From contig JANYCD010000073.1 of the NCBI GenBank assembly GCA_025360425.1, positions 24,267-88,266 of the forward strand: a stretch of DNA of 64,000 bases, in the 5' to 3' direction. Below are positions 28,026 through 37,961 of this stretch, piece after piece. The notes beneath the pieces are model-generated. The model saw only the letters and a list, made by a program, of their open reading frames with translations, did not search any database and had not been told where the DNA came from. Source of the stretch: Sterolibacteriaceae bacterium. Its GTDB lineage: Bacteria > Pseudomonadota > Gammaproteobacteria > Burkholderiales > Rhodocyclaceae. Both the position numbers and the translations under genes were made by a program. The stretch's first letter is position 1; every line of letters starts with the position of its first letter.

Positions 28026-31000
28026 TTATCGCGGACGCGCATCCCACATTTTCTGCAATCGTTTCACCGATACAGGACTCGGAGTTCTGAGTTCCTGTGC
28101 GAACAACGCCACGCGCAACTCCTCGGTCAACCAGCGGAACTCTTCCAGAAACGGATCGACAACGCCGCTTCGAGACTGATTCAAATATTCCCGCTCAAAC
28201 GGTCGGGTCAAACCCTGCCATTCGGCCAATAGCCGCTCGTCGCGCGCCGGATCCGCTCTCACCTTTTCCAGTCGCAGCCCTGCCGCTTTCAGATAGCGCG
28301 GAAAGTGAGCCAGACGCTCGAACGGTGTATTCAGAATAAATCCTTTCGGCATCAACGCAGCCACTTGAGCCGAAATATCGGCACACGCTTTGCTGAACGC
28401 CTTGTGGTTGGCCACAAGCTTCTTTTGCACCTGCGCATGCTCGGTCAGAATAGCCCCCAGCAGCCGCGCGATTTCCTGCGCAACAAGCACGAACTTGGTC
28501 TTGGCAGTTTCGACACGCGCAAGGAATTCTGCCTCGCTCACGGGCCAGGGACTGGGCATGCAGGTTCGCTCCAACGTTGCGGCCACCAGTTGTTCTCTCA
28601 ATTCCTGCTCAGTGCCCAGGGGCATGAACAGCAAGGCCAGGTCGCGCAGTCCGGGCAGGCTTTTTTCGATATATTTCACTTGCTCTCGCAATGCCAGCGC
28701 GAACAGACGCCGCAAGCCGATGCGATGGACCAATCTGGACATTTCCTCGGTATCGAAGGCGCACAAGGAAACACTCTCGCCTTCATCCACCAGCGCCGGA
28801 AAACCGGCTACGGTGCGCCCTCCCACCGTCACCTCGATCAGTTCGGGTAGATCGCCGAAGGACCAGCTCTTCAGTCTGCTCAATTCACCCTCGTCCAGTT
28901 CAGTTTTGAATTCCGCCTGTACAAAACTCTGCGTCACGCGATCGCCGTATTGCGCACGCAACTCCGCCAACACGCGCGACATCGCGAGCGTGCCGCCATG
29001 CTCGTCAAGCAGACGAAAGTTCATCGATAGATGTGGCTTCAATTCGCCGGGACGAAAAGCGTCCAGCGGAAGTTTCATGGCAATCGCCTCTTCCACGCTG
29101 CGTATCAACACACGTACCAGAGGCTCTTCGGAATCGTGGATCTCTTCGCAAAATTCGGTGCCGAACGCATCCAGCGGCTGAACGCGATGGCGATATTTTT
29201 GCGGCAGCGTCTTCAACAATGCGACGACTTTTTCCTTCAACAAGCCCGCGACCAGCCAGTCACAGCGGTTGGCGGAAATGCGGTTCAACGCCGCCAGCGG
29301 CAATGCGAGCGTGACCCCGTCATCGGCTGCGCCGGGATCGTGCTTGTAGGAAAGCTTCAACTGTTCCCCGCGCAAATCCAGATGATGCGGGAATGCGTCG
29401 GTGGTAATGCCCGCCGCTTCGTGGCGCATCAACTGCTCGCGTTCAAGGAACAGCAGTTTCGGCTCCTGCTGCTCCGCCTCGCGCCGCCAGTGATCGAACG
29501 CCGCGAGTGTCACGATGCCCTCGGGAATCTTCGCGTCATAGAACGCATGAATGAGTTCCTCATCCACCAGCACGTCGGGGCGGCGCGATTTGTGTTCAAG
29601 CGCTTCGATGTCGTCCATCAGCTTCTGGTTGTGCTGGAAGAAGCGCCATTTTTTCACCCAGTCTTCGCCGACGTCGCCATTCACCAGTGCAGAGCGGATC
29701 AGGATTTCGCGCGACAACTTAGGATCCATCGGGCCATAATGAACACGGCGCCGAGCTTGAAGCACCAAGCCATGCAGGGTCAGGCGTTCCCAGGCCGCGA
29801 CCTGCCCTGGCCCCTTCTCCCAATGCGGGTCGAAGACATGGCGCTTGACGAGGTGGGCACCGATGCTTTCCAGCCACTCGGGTTCTATCTTCGCCACGCA
29901 GCGTGCAAACAGGCGTGAAGTTTCCACCAACTCGGCCGCAGCGATCCAGCGCCCGGCCTTCTTGACCAGGGCCGAACCGGGATGGATAAGAAACTTGATG
30001 CCGCGGGCGCCGAGGTAGTAATTTTCTTCTTCGCTCTTCAGGCCGATGTGGCCGAGCAACCCGGTCAGCAAGGCGCGGTGGATGGCGTCGTAGTTTGCCG
30101 GCTTGTCGTTTTCCTTCCAACCGTGCTCGGCACACAAGGCGTGGAGCTGGCCATGGACGTCGCGCCACTCGCGCAAACGCATCCATGAGACGAAATTCTG
30201 CCTGCACCAATTCCGCTGCTTGCTGCTGGTCTCATGCCTCCAGACTTCATCTGCGGCAGCCCATAGTTTCAGCCACGACAGGAACTCCGATTTTTCATCC
30301 TTCCATTTTGCGTGCGCCTGATCCGCGCTGCCGGCATGCTCCTGTGGGCGTTCGCGCGGGTCCTGCACCGATAGTGCCGACGCAATCACCAGCACTTCCC
30401 GGAGACAACTCTCGTTACGCGCGGCGATGATCATGCGTCCGACCTTGGGGTCGAGCGGAAGCTTTGCCAGCTCGCTGCCCACTGCGGTGAGTTGCTTGTC
30501 CTCATCCATCGCGCCGAGCTCGATGAGCAACTGATAGCCATCGGCAATCATCCGCGGCAGCGGCGCTTCGAGAAAGGGAAACTCCTCCACGTCACCGAGG
30601 CTGAGCGATTTCATGCGCAGGATCACGCCGGCCAGCGAGGAGCGCAGAATTTCCGGTTCGGTATACAGCGGACGCTTGTTGAAGTCTGCTTCATCGTAGA
30701 GGCGGAAACAGATACCGGCCGACACACGCCCGCAACGGCCGGCTCGCTGCCGCGCCGCAGATTGAGCAATCGGCTCCACCTGCAATTGCTCCACCTTGTT
30801 GCGATGGGAATAGCGTTTGACCCGCGCCAGCCCGGTATCGATGACGTAGCGAATACCGGGCACGGTCAACGAGGTTTCCGCCACATTGGTAGCGAGGATC
30901 ACCCGTCTGCTCTGATGCGGCTGAAACACGCGCATCTGTTCCTGGGCGGTCTGGCGCGCAAACAGCGGGAGAACTTCGAGACCGGGCGGATGATGTTTAC

Positions 31001-31826
31001 GCAGCGCTTCCGCTGCTTCGCGTATTTCACGCTCGCCGGAAAGAAATACCAGAACATCACCCGGGCCTTCGCGATGGGCCTCGCTCAACGCATCGACGAT
31101 GGCATCGTTGATATCGCGTTCCCGATCCTTGTCGTCGCGTTGCACCGGGCGATAACGCGTTTCGATGGGATGCAGCCGCCCTGAAACCTCGATCACTGGA
31201 GCAACTTTTCCATTGATGGTGAAGTGTTTTGAAAAGCGCTCTGCATCCAGCGTTGCAGAGGTAACAATTATTTTGAGGTCAGGACGCTGCGGCAGCAGTT
31301 GCTTCAGATAACCGAGCAGGAAATCGATGTTGAGGCTGCGCTCATGCGCTTCGTCGATGATCAGCGTGTCGTACTGTTTCAGCAGCGCGCTCTTGCCATC
31401 CCGCCCTTGGGTTTCGGCGAGCAGGATGCCATCGGTCATCAGCTTGATATAGGTGTCGTTCGACACATTGTCGGTAAACCGGATCTTGTAGCCCACATAA
31501 CGACCCAGTTCGCTTTTCAATTCCTGGGCGATGCGCGTTGCGGTGGCGCGGGCGGCGATGCGCCGTGGTTGCGTGTGGCCGATCAGGCCGGCGCAGCCGC
31601 GACCCATTTCAAGGCATATCTTGGGGATTTGCGTGGTCTTGCCGGAGCCGGTCTCGCCGCAAATCACCACCACCTGATGATCGTTTATGGCCTTGGCGAT
31701 CTCGACGCGTTTGGCGTTGACCGGCAGGGCTTCGTCATAGCTGATGACGGGTCGCGCGGAAAGACGCGCCGCGATGCGCGCCTCAAAACGTGCGGCGGCG
31801 GCAATACTTTCCTCGCGTGAACTCAT
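28026..31826 (-). CDS. hrpA: ATP-dependent RNA helicase HrpA
   Basis: GETGSGKTTQIPKICLE, IIDEAHERSLNIDFLLGYLK, QRAGRCGRVSAGICFRLY; ~1266 aa with HrpA-type C-terminal extension. Confidence 0.96.
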   Translation of the reverse strand: MSSREESIAAAARFEARIAARLSARPVISYDEALPVNAKRVEIAKAINDHQVVVICGETGSGKTTQIPKICLEMGRGCAGLIGHTQPRRIAARATATRIAQELKSELGRYVGYKIRFTDNVSNDTYIKLMTDGILLAETQGRDGKSALLKQYDTLIIDEAHERSLNIDFLLGYLKQLLPQRPDLKIIVTSATLDAERFSKHFTINGKVAPVIEVSGRLHPIETRYRPVQRDDKDRERDINDAIVDALSEAHREGPGDVLVFLSGEREIREAAEALRKHHPPGLEVLPLFARQTAQEQMRVFQPHQSRRVILATNVAETSLTVPGIRYVIDTGLARVKRYSHRNKVEQLQVEPIAQSAARQRAGRCGRVSAGICFRLYDEADFNKRPLYTEPEILRSSLAGVILRMKSLSLGDVEEFPFLEAPLPRMIADGYQLLIELGAMDEDKQLTAVGSELAKLPLDPKVGRMIIAARNESCLREVLVIASALSVQDPRERPQEHAGSADQAHAKWKDEKSEFLSWLKLWAAADEVWRHETSSKQRNWCRQNFVSWMRLREWRDVHGQLHALCAEHGWKENDKPANYDAIHRALLTGLLGHIGLKSEEENYYLGARGIKFLIHPGSALVKKAGRWIAAAELVETSRLFARCVAKIEPEWLESIGAHLVKRHVFDPHWEKGPGQVAAWERLTLHGLVLQARRRVHYGPMDPKLSREILIRSALVNGDVGEDWVKKWRFFQHNQKLMDDIEALEHKSRRPDVLVDEELIHAFYDAKIPEGIVTLAAFDHWRREAEQQEPKLLFLEREQLMRHEAAGITTDAFPHHLDLRGEQLKLSYKHDPGAADDGVTLALPLAALNRISANRCDWLVAGLLKEKVVALLKTLPQKYRHRVQPLDAFGTEFCEEIHDSEEPLVRVLIRSVEEAIAMKLPLDAFRPGELKPHLSMNFRLLDEHGGTLAMSRVLAELRAQYGDRVTQSFVQAEFKTELDEGELSRLKSWSFGDLPELIEVTVGGRTVAGFPALVDEGESVSLCAFDTEEMSRLVHRIGLRRLFALALREQVKYIEKSLPGLRDLALLFMPLGTEQELREQLVAATLERTCMPSPWPVSEAEFLARVETAKTKFVLVAQEIARLLGAILTEHAQVQKKLVANHKAFSKACADISAQVAALMPKGFILNTPFERLAHFPRYLKAAGLRLEKVRADPARDERLLAEWQGLTRPFEREYLNQSRSGVVDPFLEEFRWLTEELRVALFAQELRTPSPVSVKRLQKMWDARPR

Positions 31827-32206
31827 CCGCTAATGCGGTTGATGGTCCAGATGCCCAGCCCGGTCATCAGCAGCGAACCGAGAAGATGGGCACTCACCGC
31901 AAGCCCGGCCCAACCGTACTGCTCGGTGCGGATCAGCCCAACCACCTCGGCGGAGAAAGTGGAAAAGGTGGTGAGTGCACCGAGAAATCCGGTGATGAAA
32001 AACAGCCGTGCTTCCAATGGCAACTCGACGTTGATATGGAACACGGTCACTGCGGCACCAACCAGATAGCCACCAAGCAGATTGGCGGCCAGGGTACCCA
32101 GCGGCAGCGTCGGCAGAAAATGATTGAGCCCAACCCCGAGCCCCCAGCGTAGCCATGCACCGAGGACGGAGCCGATGGCGATGGCAAGTGCGGCGATCCA
32201 GTTCAT
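31823..32206 (-). CDS. crcB: Fluoride ion channel CrcB
   Basis: MNWIAALAIAIGSVLGAWLRWGLG...LGTLAANLLGGYLVGA...FITGFLGALTTFSTFSAEV; ATGA overlap with hrpA. Confidence 0.93.
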   Translation of the reverse strand: MNWIAALAIAIGSVLGAWLRWGLGVGLNHFLPTLPLGTLAANLLGGYLVGAAVTVFHINVELPLEARLFFITGFLGALTTFSTFSAEVVGLIRTEQYGWAGLAVSAHLLGSLLMTGLGIWTINRISG

Positions 32207-32294
32207 GGACAAGATTCTACCTATGAACGCCGGTAGAATTGATGCCTCGCACAAATCCAAACCACGCAACCCCACGCAACCATAGGGCGCCGTC

Positions 32295-34046
32295 ATGGCC
32301 GAACCGGAAGTCAAAGCCGCCAATTTCATTCGCCATATCGTTGAAGCCGACCTCGCCGCCGACAAATATGCATCCCGCCGCTGGTCTGGACAACCCGGCT
32401 CAGGCCCGCAGCAGCTTGCCGGCCCGCCAGACCCGGCGAAAATCCGCACTCGCTTCCCGCCTGAGCCCAACGGCTACCTGCATTTCGGACATGCCAAGAG
32501 CATCCTGCTGAACTTCGGCCTGGCGCAGGATTTCGGTGGCAATTGCCACCTGCGCTTCGACGATACCAATCCGGAAAGGGAAGATCAGGAATACGTTGAC
32601 GCCATCATCAGTGCAGTGAAATGGCTGGGCTGCGACTGGAATGAAAACCTTTATCACGCGTCGGACTATTTCGACTTCATGTATGAAGCGGCGGAATCCC
32701 TGATCCAGTCCGGCAATGCCTATGTCGACAGCCAGAGCGCAGAAGAAATGCGCGCCAACCGCGGTACGTTGACCGAGCGAGGCAAGAACAGCCCATTCCG
32801 CAAACGCAGTGTCACGGAGAACCTCGATCTGTTCCGCCGCATGCGGGCCGCCGAATTTTCCGATGGCACGCACATCCTGCGCGCGAAAATCGACATGGCC
32901 GCGCCCAACATCAACCTGCGCGACCCGGCAATCTATCGCATCCGGCACGCCGAGCATCACCGCACCGGCAACAAGTGGTGCATCTACCCGATGTACACCT
33001 ACGCCCATCCGATCGAAGATGCGCTGGAAAACATCACCCACTCCATCTGCACGCTGGAGTTCGAAGACCAGCGACCGTTCTATGACTGGCTGATAGAGCG
33101 CCTCGCCGAGGGTGGTCTGCTGGCGCAACCTGTACCGCGACAATATGAGTTCTCGCGACTCAATCTTTCCTACGTCGTGCTCAGCAAGCGCAAGCTGATC
33201 CAGCTCGTCGAAGAAAAACACGTCACCGGTTGGGACGACCCGCGCATGCCTACCCTGGTGGGGGCGCGGCGGCGCGGCTTCACGGCCGAAGGCTTTCGAC
33301 TGTTCGCCGAACGCATCGGCGTCTCCAAATCCGACTCATGGATCGACATGAGCGTACTCGAAGAATGCATGCGCGAACATCTCAACGAGACGGCGCTGCG
33401 TCGCATCGCGGTACTCGATCCGCTGAAACTGATCATCGACAACTGCCCTGAAAATCACGAAGAACTTTGCGAAGCGCCCAACCACCCACAGTATCCTCAA
33501 CTGGGCAAACGTCCGATTCCGTTTTCACGCGAGTTGTGGATCGAGCGCGAAGATTTCATGGAGACACCAGCCAAAGGTTATTTCCGCCTCTTCCCGGGCA
33601 ACACGGTGCGGTTGCGCTACGGATTCGTCGTGACATGCATCGGTGCCGACAAGGACGCAAACGGCAACATCGTCGCGGTGCACTGTGAGTACATGCCGGA
33701 CTCAAAATCCGGCACCCCCGGCGCAGATACCTACAAGGTCAAGGGTAACCTTCACTGGGTCAGCGCCCGACACGCCTATCCATGCGAAGTGAGGCTCTAT
33801 GACCGGTTGTTCTCGGTTGCCAATCCCGGTGCCGGCGAACGCGACTTTCTGCTGGACCTGAACCCGGATTCAATGCGGGTCATTGCCGCGCAATTGGAGC
33901 CATCACTGAAGGATGCAAAACCTGAAGATCGGTTTCAGTTTGAACGCCACGGTTACTTTGTGGCCGACCTGCGCGACAGCGCACCCGGCAAACCGGTATT
34001 CAATCGTGCCGTGACGATGAAGGATTCGTGGACCAAGCCTCGATAG
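32295..34046 (+). CDS. glnS: Glutaminyl-tRNA synthetase
   Basis: RFPPEPNGYLHFGHAKSI, RFDDTNPEREDQEYVDAI; class I aaRS GlnRS. Confidence 0.97.
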   Translation: MAEPEVKAANFIRHIVEADLAADKYASRRWSGQPGSGPQQLAGPPDPAKIRTRFPPEPNGYLHFGHAKSILLNFGLAQDFGGNCHLRFDDTNPEREDQEYVDAIISAVKWLGCDWNENLYHASDYFDFMYEAAESLIQSGNAYVDSQSAEEMRANRGTLTERGKNSPFRKRSVTENLDLFRRMRAAEFSDGTHILRAKIDMAAPNINLRDPAIYRIRHAEHHRTGNKWCIYPMYTYAHPIEDALENITHSICTLEFEDQRPFYDWLIERLAEGGLLAQPVPRQYEFSRLNLSYVVLSKRKLIQLVEEKHVTGWDDPRMPTLVGARRRGFTAEGFRLFAERIGVSKSDSWIDMSVLEECMREHLNETALRRIAVLDPLKLIIDNCPENHEELCEAPNHPQYPQLGKRPIPFSRELWIEREDFMETPAKGYFRLFPGNTVRLRYGFVVTCIGADKDANGNIVAVHCEYMPDSKSGTPGADTYKVKGNLHWVSARHAYPCEVRLYDRLFSVANPGAGERDFLLDLNPDSMRVIAAQLEPSLKDAKPEDRFQFERHGYFVADLRDSAPGKPVFNRAVTMKDSWTKPR

Positions 34047-34078
34047 ACCTGGGGATGCACAGGCGGTCTATCTTCGCT

Positions 34079-34354
34079 TCAGGCACCGCCACTCATTGCC
34101 CACAAGGCCACTATCAACGCGGGGAGCAGCCAGACCCATAGCTCGAAGGCCACGCGCCAGCCACGCGGTGCGCCCTTCAATTCCATGAAGTAAAGGATCA
34201 CCGCGCGGCCTTTCAGCGCCGCGACGAACATGACCGCGACCGCAGTCCAGCGGCCGGCGAATCCGTGATGTTCACCCAGCCACCCGCTGCACAGTGTGGC
34301 AGCCACGAGAAACAACCAGACGCGAATCGCTTGGGCAGGTGAAGTGTGGTTCAT
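34079..34354 (-). CDS. Small cytochrome c oxidase subunit IV / NorF-like membrane protein
   Basis: MNHTSPAQAIRVWLFLVAATLCSGWLG...FVAALKGRAVILYFMELKGAPRGWRVAFELWVWLLPALI; ATGA overlap with upstream gene. Confidence 0.75.
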   Translation of the reverse strand: MNHTSPAQAIRVWLFLVAATLCSGWLGEHHGFAGRWTAVAVMFVAALKGRAVILYFMELKGAPRGWRVAFELWVWLLPALIVALWAMSGGA

Positions 34355-34944
34355 CGCGACCCCAGCAGATAGAGCATGGGGAAAATGACAATCCAGAGGA
34401 GATCCACCATGTGCCAATACAAGGCGCCGGATTCGATCCAACCGAACAACGGACCATCGACTGCTTCGCCGCGCGTTCTGAACCACAGCAACGCCAGCAC
34501 GACCATGCCAGCCAGAAAATGCACAAAGTGCACGCCTGTCAGTACGAAATAAAACATGAAGAAATCGTTCGTGAGCAAGTTGATGCCATGCGCAAACTTG
34601 TCGCCATATTCGATCAGTTTGTTGATGCCAAAGCCCGCGCCCACCACGAACGAGGCCAGCAACCACTGCCGGGTTACGCTCGCCCTGCCCTGACCCGCGG
34701 CAAGGACGGCCAGCACCACGAATAGACCGCTGGTCATGAGGACCAGCGTGTTGAGCAGACCCAGCCGGACATCGAGGGAAGAAGAAGACTGGTTGAAAAG
34801 CGGCACCTGATGCGATCGCTCGACCATAAAGGCCACAAACAGCACCCCGAAGATGGTGACGTCGGCAATGATGAACGTCAGGATGCCGGGCGCAGAAACG
34901 CTTGGGGCACCCTGTGCGGGTGCCCCTTGAGAACCATCAGTCAT
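34351..34944 (-). CDS. Cytochrome c oxidase subunit III-like (NorE-like) membrane protein
   Basis: PGILTFIIADVTIFGVLFVAFMVER...FMFYFVLTGVHFVHFLAGMVVLALLWFR...YWHMVDLLWIVIFPMLYLLG. Confidence 0.85.
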   Translation of the reverse strand: MTDGSQGAPAQGAPSVSAPGILTFIIADVTIFGVLFVAFMVERSHQVPLFNQSSSSLDVRLGLLNTLVLMTSGLFVVLAVLAAGQGRASVTRQWLLASFVVGAGFGINKLIEYGDKFAHGINLLTNDFFMFYFVLTGVHFVHFLAGMVVLALLWFRTRGEAVDGPLFGWIESGALYWHMVDLLWIVIFPMLYLLGSR

Positions 34945-34967
34945 GCGTGGGTGGCGCTTTTGCCTTG

Positions 34968-35777
34968 TCAGGCGTTGGCCAGACGACCTTCAGGGTTTCC
35001 CTGAAGCGGCTTTGCGCCGAGCTTGCCGGTCTGTTCAACCAGGCTCAGCTCAGCGGCACGTTCCTGTTCCAGACGGGGGATGGCCTTGAAGACGTAGTAG
35101 GTCGTCAGCAGGATGTAGGCGAACCACACAATGAACTCGACCCAGAAGTTCAGCCAGCCCTGGCGCGCGAACATGCCGCTCTTGAAGAATGGCATCAGCA
35201 ACTCGAACAGGAAGCTCAGGCCGGCCCAGATGGTGTACCAGCACATCCAGCGCGGGAACAGCGCCTTTTCGCGTTTGTCGGCAAGACCACACACGCCCAA
35301 GGCCACCATCGCTACCGTGGTGATCGCGTAGAACATGTCGATGAGCAGCCAGCCCATGTCATAGAGTAATTGCAGAATGACGGGATCGAGTGCCTCGGGC
35401 CGATATGAACCAGCAAGCCAGAAGACGGACGACGTCACCAAAGGCACAACAGTCACGCCGCCACCCCACATCTGGAGGATGGACATGATGTGGTTGCCGT
35501 CGGTTTCGATCTTTTCCATGACCTTGGTGATGGACAGTGTCCAGGGCAGATAAAGTATGCCGAAGAGCATGGCGCCGGCCATGCCTGCGCGTACTTCGTT
35601 GGCATGGGTACGGAAATGCTGTGCCATCTGCTCGGCGGTGAAATCGGCCGGGATGGGTGGAATGTTGTAGCCCAGTACACCCCAACAAAGGATGAAGGCG
35701 GCGAGGAATATCGGCCCCATGGCCGCACAGGCGCGCCAGTACTTGAAGTAACTGGTGTTGCTAACCGCTGCATTCAT
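34968..35777 (-). CDS. Uncharacterised multi-pass membrane protein in operon with COX III-like gene
   Basis: 269 aa, ~6 hydrophobic segments; RBS AAGGAGACAAGC upstream; same strand and spacing as downstream COX III-like gene. Confidence 0.8.
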   Translation of the reverse strand: MNAAVSNTSYFKYWRACAAMGPIFLAAFILCWGVLGYNIPPIPADFTAEQMAQHFRTHANEVRAGMAGAMLFGILYLPWTLSITKVMEKIETDGNHIMSILQMWGGGVTVVPLVTSSVFWLAGSYRPEALDPVILQLLYDMGWLLIDMFYAITTVAMVALGVCGLADKREKALFPRWMCWYTIWAGLSFLFELLMPFFKSGMFARQGWLNFWVEFIVWFAYILLTTYYVFKAIPRLEQERAAELSLVEQTGKLGAKPLQGNPEGRLANA

Positions 35778-35922
35778 GCTTGTCTCCTTCTTTCGTTATT
35801 AGATTGTCGATCACAAGAACGGAATTTGGACCCTTGCAATCCACCACTGCGACTCGTTACCGCTTTCGTCACGACCTGGTCGACCCCAAAGACGCCGCCG
35901 TACAAGAAGCACCCGGGTGAAA

Positions 35923-35960
35923 TCGGATATCGTACGATCTCAGGATCGTACGATATCCGA
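35923..35960. promoter_or_regulatory. 17-bp perfect inverted repeat, candidate operator
   Basis: TCGGATATCGTACGATC-TCAG-GATCGTACGATATCCGA between marR-like gene and the membrane operon. Confidence 0.6.
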
Positions 35961-36041
35961 ACAGTTTACCCCAAAAAAGTAAATATCGTTTAACCGCTGA
36001 TCCGTCACTACACGGGCAACTACGGACAGCCCTTTCCGCCC

Positions 36042-36602
36042 TCAGGACCGGTCAGCGAGCCGTCCCGTCGGTGCCTTGAGTGGCGGACTCGTGCGCTTAC
36101 CCTGGTCGTCAGTTTCGGGAGGACGAAACGCCAAACCGAGAAACTTGATGCCCCAGCGCATTTCCTCGTCGCTCACATGCTCGAACTGGGTGGAAAAATA
36201 CTCAAGTCCGGCATTGATCATGGTTTGAAAAAACGCCTTGCCTTCTGTGGTCAAGGCAACCACCTTCTCGCGTCCGGACGCCGGGTTTTCCATTTGTATG
36301 ACAAGAGAAAGTGGTGGCCGCGCCAGCTCTCTCAGCAATTGGGAAACATGCGAGTTACTGGTTTCGAACCAATCGCCCAGCATTTGTTCCACCACTCTGC
36401 GCCGAACCCAGCCGTCGCCACCCACCTCGGACTCAATCAACCAGATGATCGCGGCCTGCTGGCGTGAAACACGCCCCTGGCACATGCGTGTTTCCAACTC
36501 CATGCCCACCCGGTAGTGGATCGGGTAGAAAAATCCCAGCAAATCGGCATGCAGCGGATTGAACCGCTTGGGAGTAGGAGCTACCTTCGAGTTTTTCGGC
36601 AT
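36042..36602 (-). CDS. MarR-like winged-helix transcriptional regulator
   Basis: FYPIHYRVGMELETRMCQGRVSRQQAAIIWLIESE..., WFETSNSHVSQLLRELARPPLSLVIQMENPASGREKVVALTTEGKAF winged-helix pattern. Confidence 0.8.
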   Translation of the reverse strand: MPKNSKVAPTPKRFNPLHADLLGFFYPIHYRVGMELETRMCQGRVSRQQAAIIWLIESEVGGDGWVRRRVVEQMLGDWFETSNSHVSQLLRELARPPLSLVIQMENPASGREKVVALTTEGKAFFQTMINAGLEYFSTQFEHVSDEEMRWGIKFLGLAFRPPETDDQGKRTSPPLKAPTGRLADRS

Positions 36603-36710
36603 GTGTGCGATTGATACGTGACGTCAGGCAACTGCCGACTCTTATCCGTTATCAGGATTCAGGTAGTAAGTAACAAGCAGATTATTTTAATCCGAACCTG
36701 CCAATATATT

Positions 36711-37952
36711 CTATGTAGATCGGCTGGTTAGCGGCTGAACACTGCGCGACAAACCATCCGCCAATCGCAACGTCAGCAGCACCGTGAACATCATCGGTAT
36801 CCAATGAAGGCGGCCGACGCGCTCAAATAATGGCGCACCAACGTACAAATAAAGCAGCCATCCCGCCAGCAGCACGGCACTGATAAGCGCAGCACGCACG
36901 ACTTTGACAGACCATTCCAGACTGCACAGCGCCTGCGCTATGAGCGCAAGCGGGAAAGCGACTACCAGATCAACCAGATAATGTTCACCGCGGCCGAGCG
37001 TCGCAACCACCGTTGCCAAAACGACCAGACCAAAACCCGCTCGAAGTGGCAGGGGAAAATTTCTTGCGTTGAACCATAGCACCAGAGCCCACGCCATATG
37101 TAATGAAGGCATGGCATTGCGATACCCAACTGGCAACAAAGTTGGTTTCAGAGGAACAGTTTCCAGAATTGGCAGATGATCTGGAAACAAATTGCCCAAC
37201 AAGAACCGGGGGCCTGCCGCCGGATACAGAAAATAGAGCGCATAACCCATCACTGCCACAATCAGAAAAACCTTCAGCACGTTCGCTGAAGAATCGTCGC
37301 GGCGGACTTGCAATCCATAAAGAAGCGCGGCAAAAAGCGGTAGTGCAACGTATGCAAAATGTCCTGCAAGCATCATGAACGCGGATCTGTCCAAAATCTG
37401 GCTTGCAACAGCGCTGGCCTGAAATCCCAGCGCCGCTTCGAAATGGTAAAGCGTCGTGTCGAATGTGACAGGTCGAAGAACGGAAGAGGCCACAAGGTAA
37501 AACCAGGAAATATTCACAAACAGCGGCAGCAGCACGGCAGTCTGGAGTATGTTGGCAAAGGACTGTCCTTGCGTTGTTCCTCGATGGCGCCAGCATAGCC
37601 ATCCCAGCATCAGGCAACTTCCTATGCCCAGGTAATAGCAGGTTGTGCTCACCGCCAGCAGCCAGTGCCGGTAAATCCCGAAAAACAATGCCGCATGCAA
37701 GGTCGCCAAAATCATCCCGATGACAAACGCTGTGAACACATGCGCCTGCCGCCCATAGATGATGACGTGGATCACGAATACGCCCGCCACTGCATAGGCG
37801 AAAAACGGACTGTAGCTATTGGGATCCAGCGTGAGAAATCGGTGGGGCGCCGGAGCGATGCCCGTCAAAGCCAGAAGTTCGGTGAATAACAGAAACGCCA
37901 CGCCGGCTCGGAAGACTAGTCGCACCTGCGCATCCGTCTTGCGTTCTCCCAT
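36711..37952 (-). CDS. PAP2-superfamily (Aur1/inositolphosphotransferase-like) membrane protein
   Basis: YLFYPAAGPRFLL analog (LYPAAGPRF), GYRNAMPSLHMAWALVLWF, GRGEHYLVDLVVAFPLAL PAP2 catalytic motifs. Confidence 0.8.
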   Translation of the reverse strand: MGERKTDAQVRLVFRAGVAFLLFTELLALTGIAPAPHRFLTLDPNSYSPFFAYAVAGVFVIHVIIYGRQAHVFTAFVIGMILATLHAALFFGIYRHWLLAVSTTCYYLGIGSCLMLGWLCWRHRGTTQGQSFANILQTAVLLPLFVNISWFYLVASSVLRPVTFDTTLYHFEAALGFQASAVASQILDRSAFMMLAGHFAYVALPLFAALLYGLQVRRDDSSANVLKVFLIVAVMGYALYFLYPAAGPRFLLGNLFPDHLPILETVPLKPTLLPVGYRNAMPSLHMAWALVLWFNARNFPLPLRAGFGLVVLATVVATLGRGEHYLVDLVVAFPLALIAQALCSLEWSVKVVRAALISAVLLAGWLLYLYVGAPLFERVGRLHWIPMMFTVLLTLRLADGLSRSVQPLTSRST

Positions 37953-37961
37953 GCAGACGAC

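Noticed and set aside
29031-29918. 295-aa + strand ORF antisense to hrpA
   Set aside because: Shadow ORF within a highly conserved helicase gene.
32207-32294. Possible fluoride riboswitch upstream of crcB
   Set aside because: Leader is short and I could not see the conserved riboswitch sequence blocks by eye; needs a covariance-model search.
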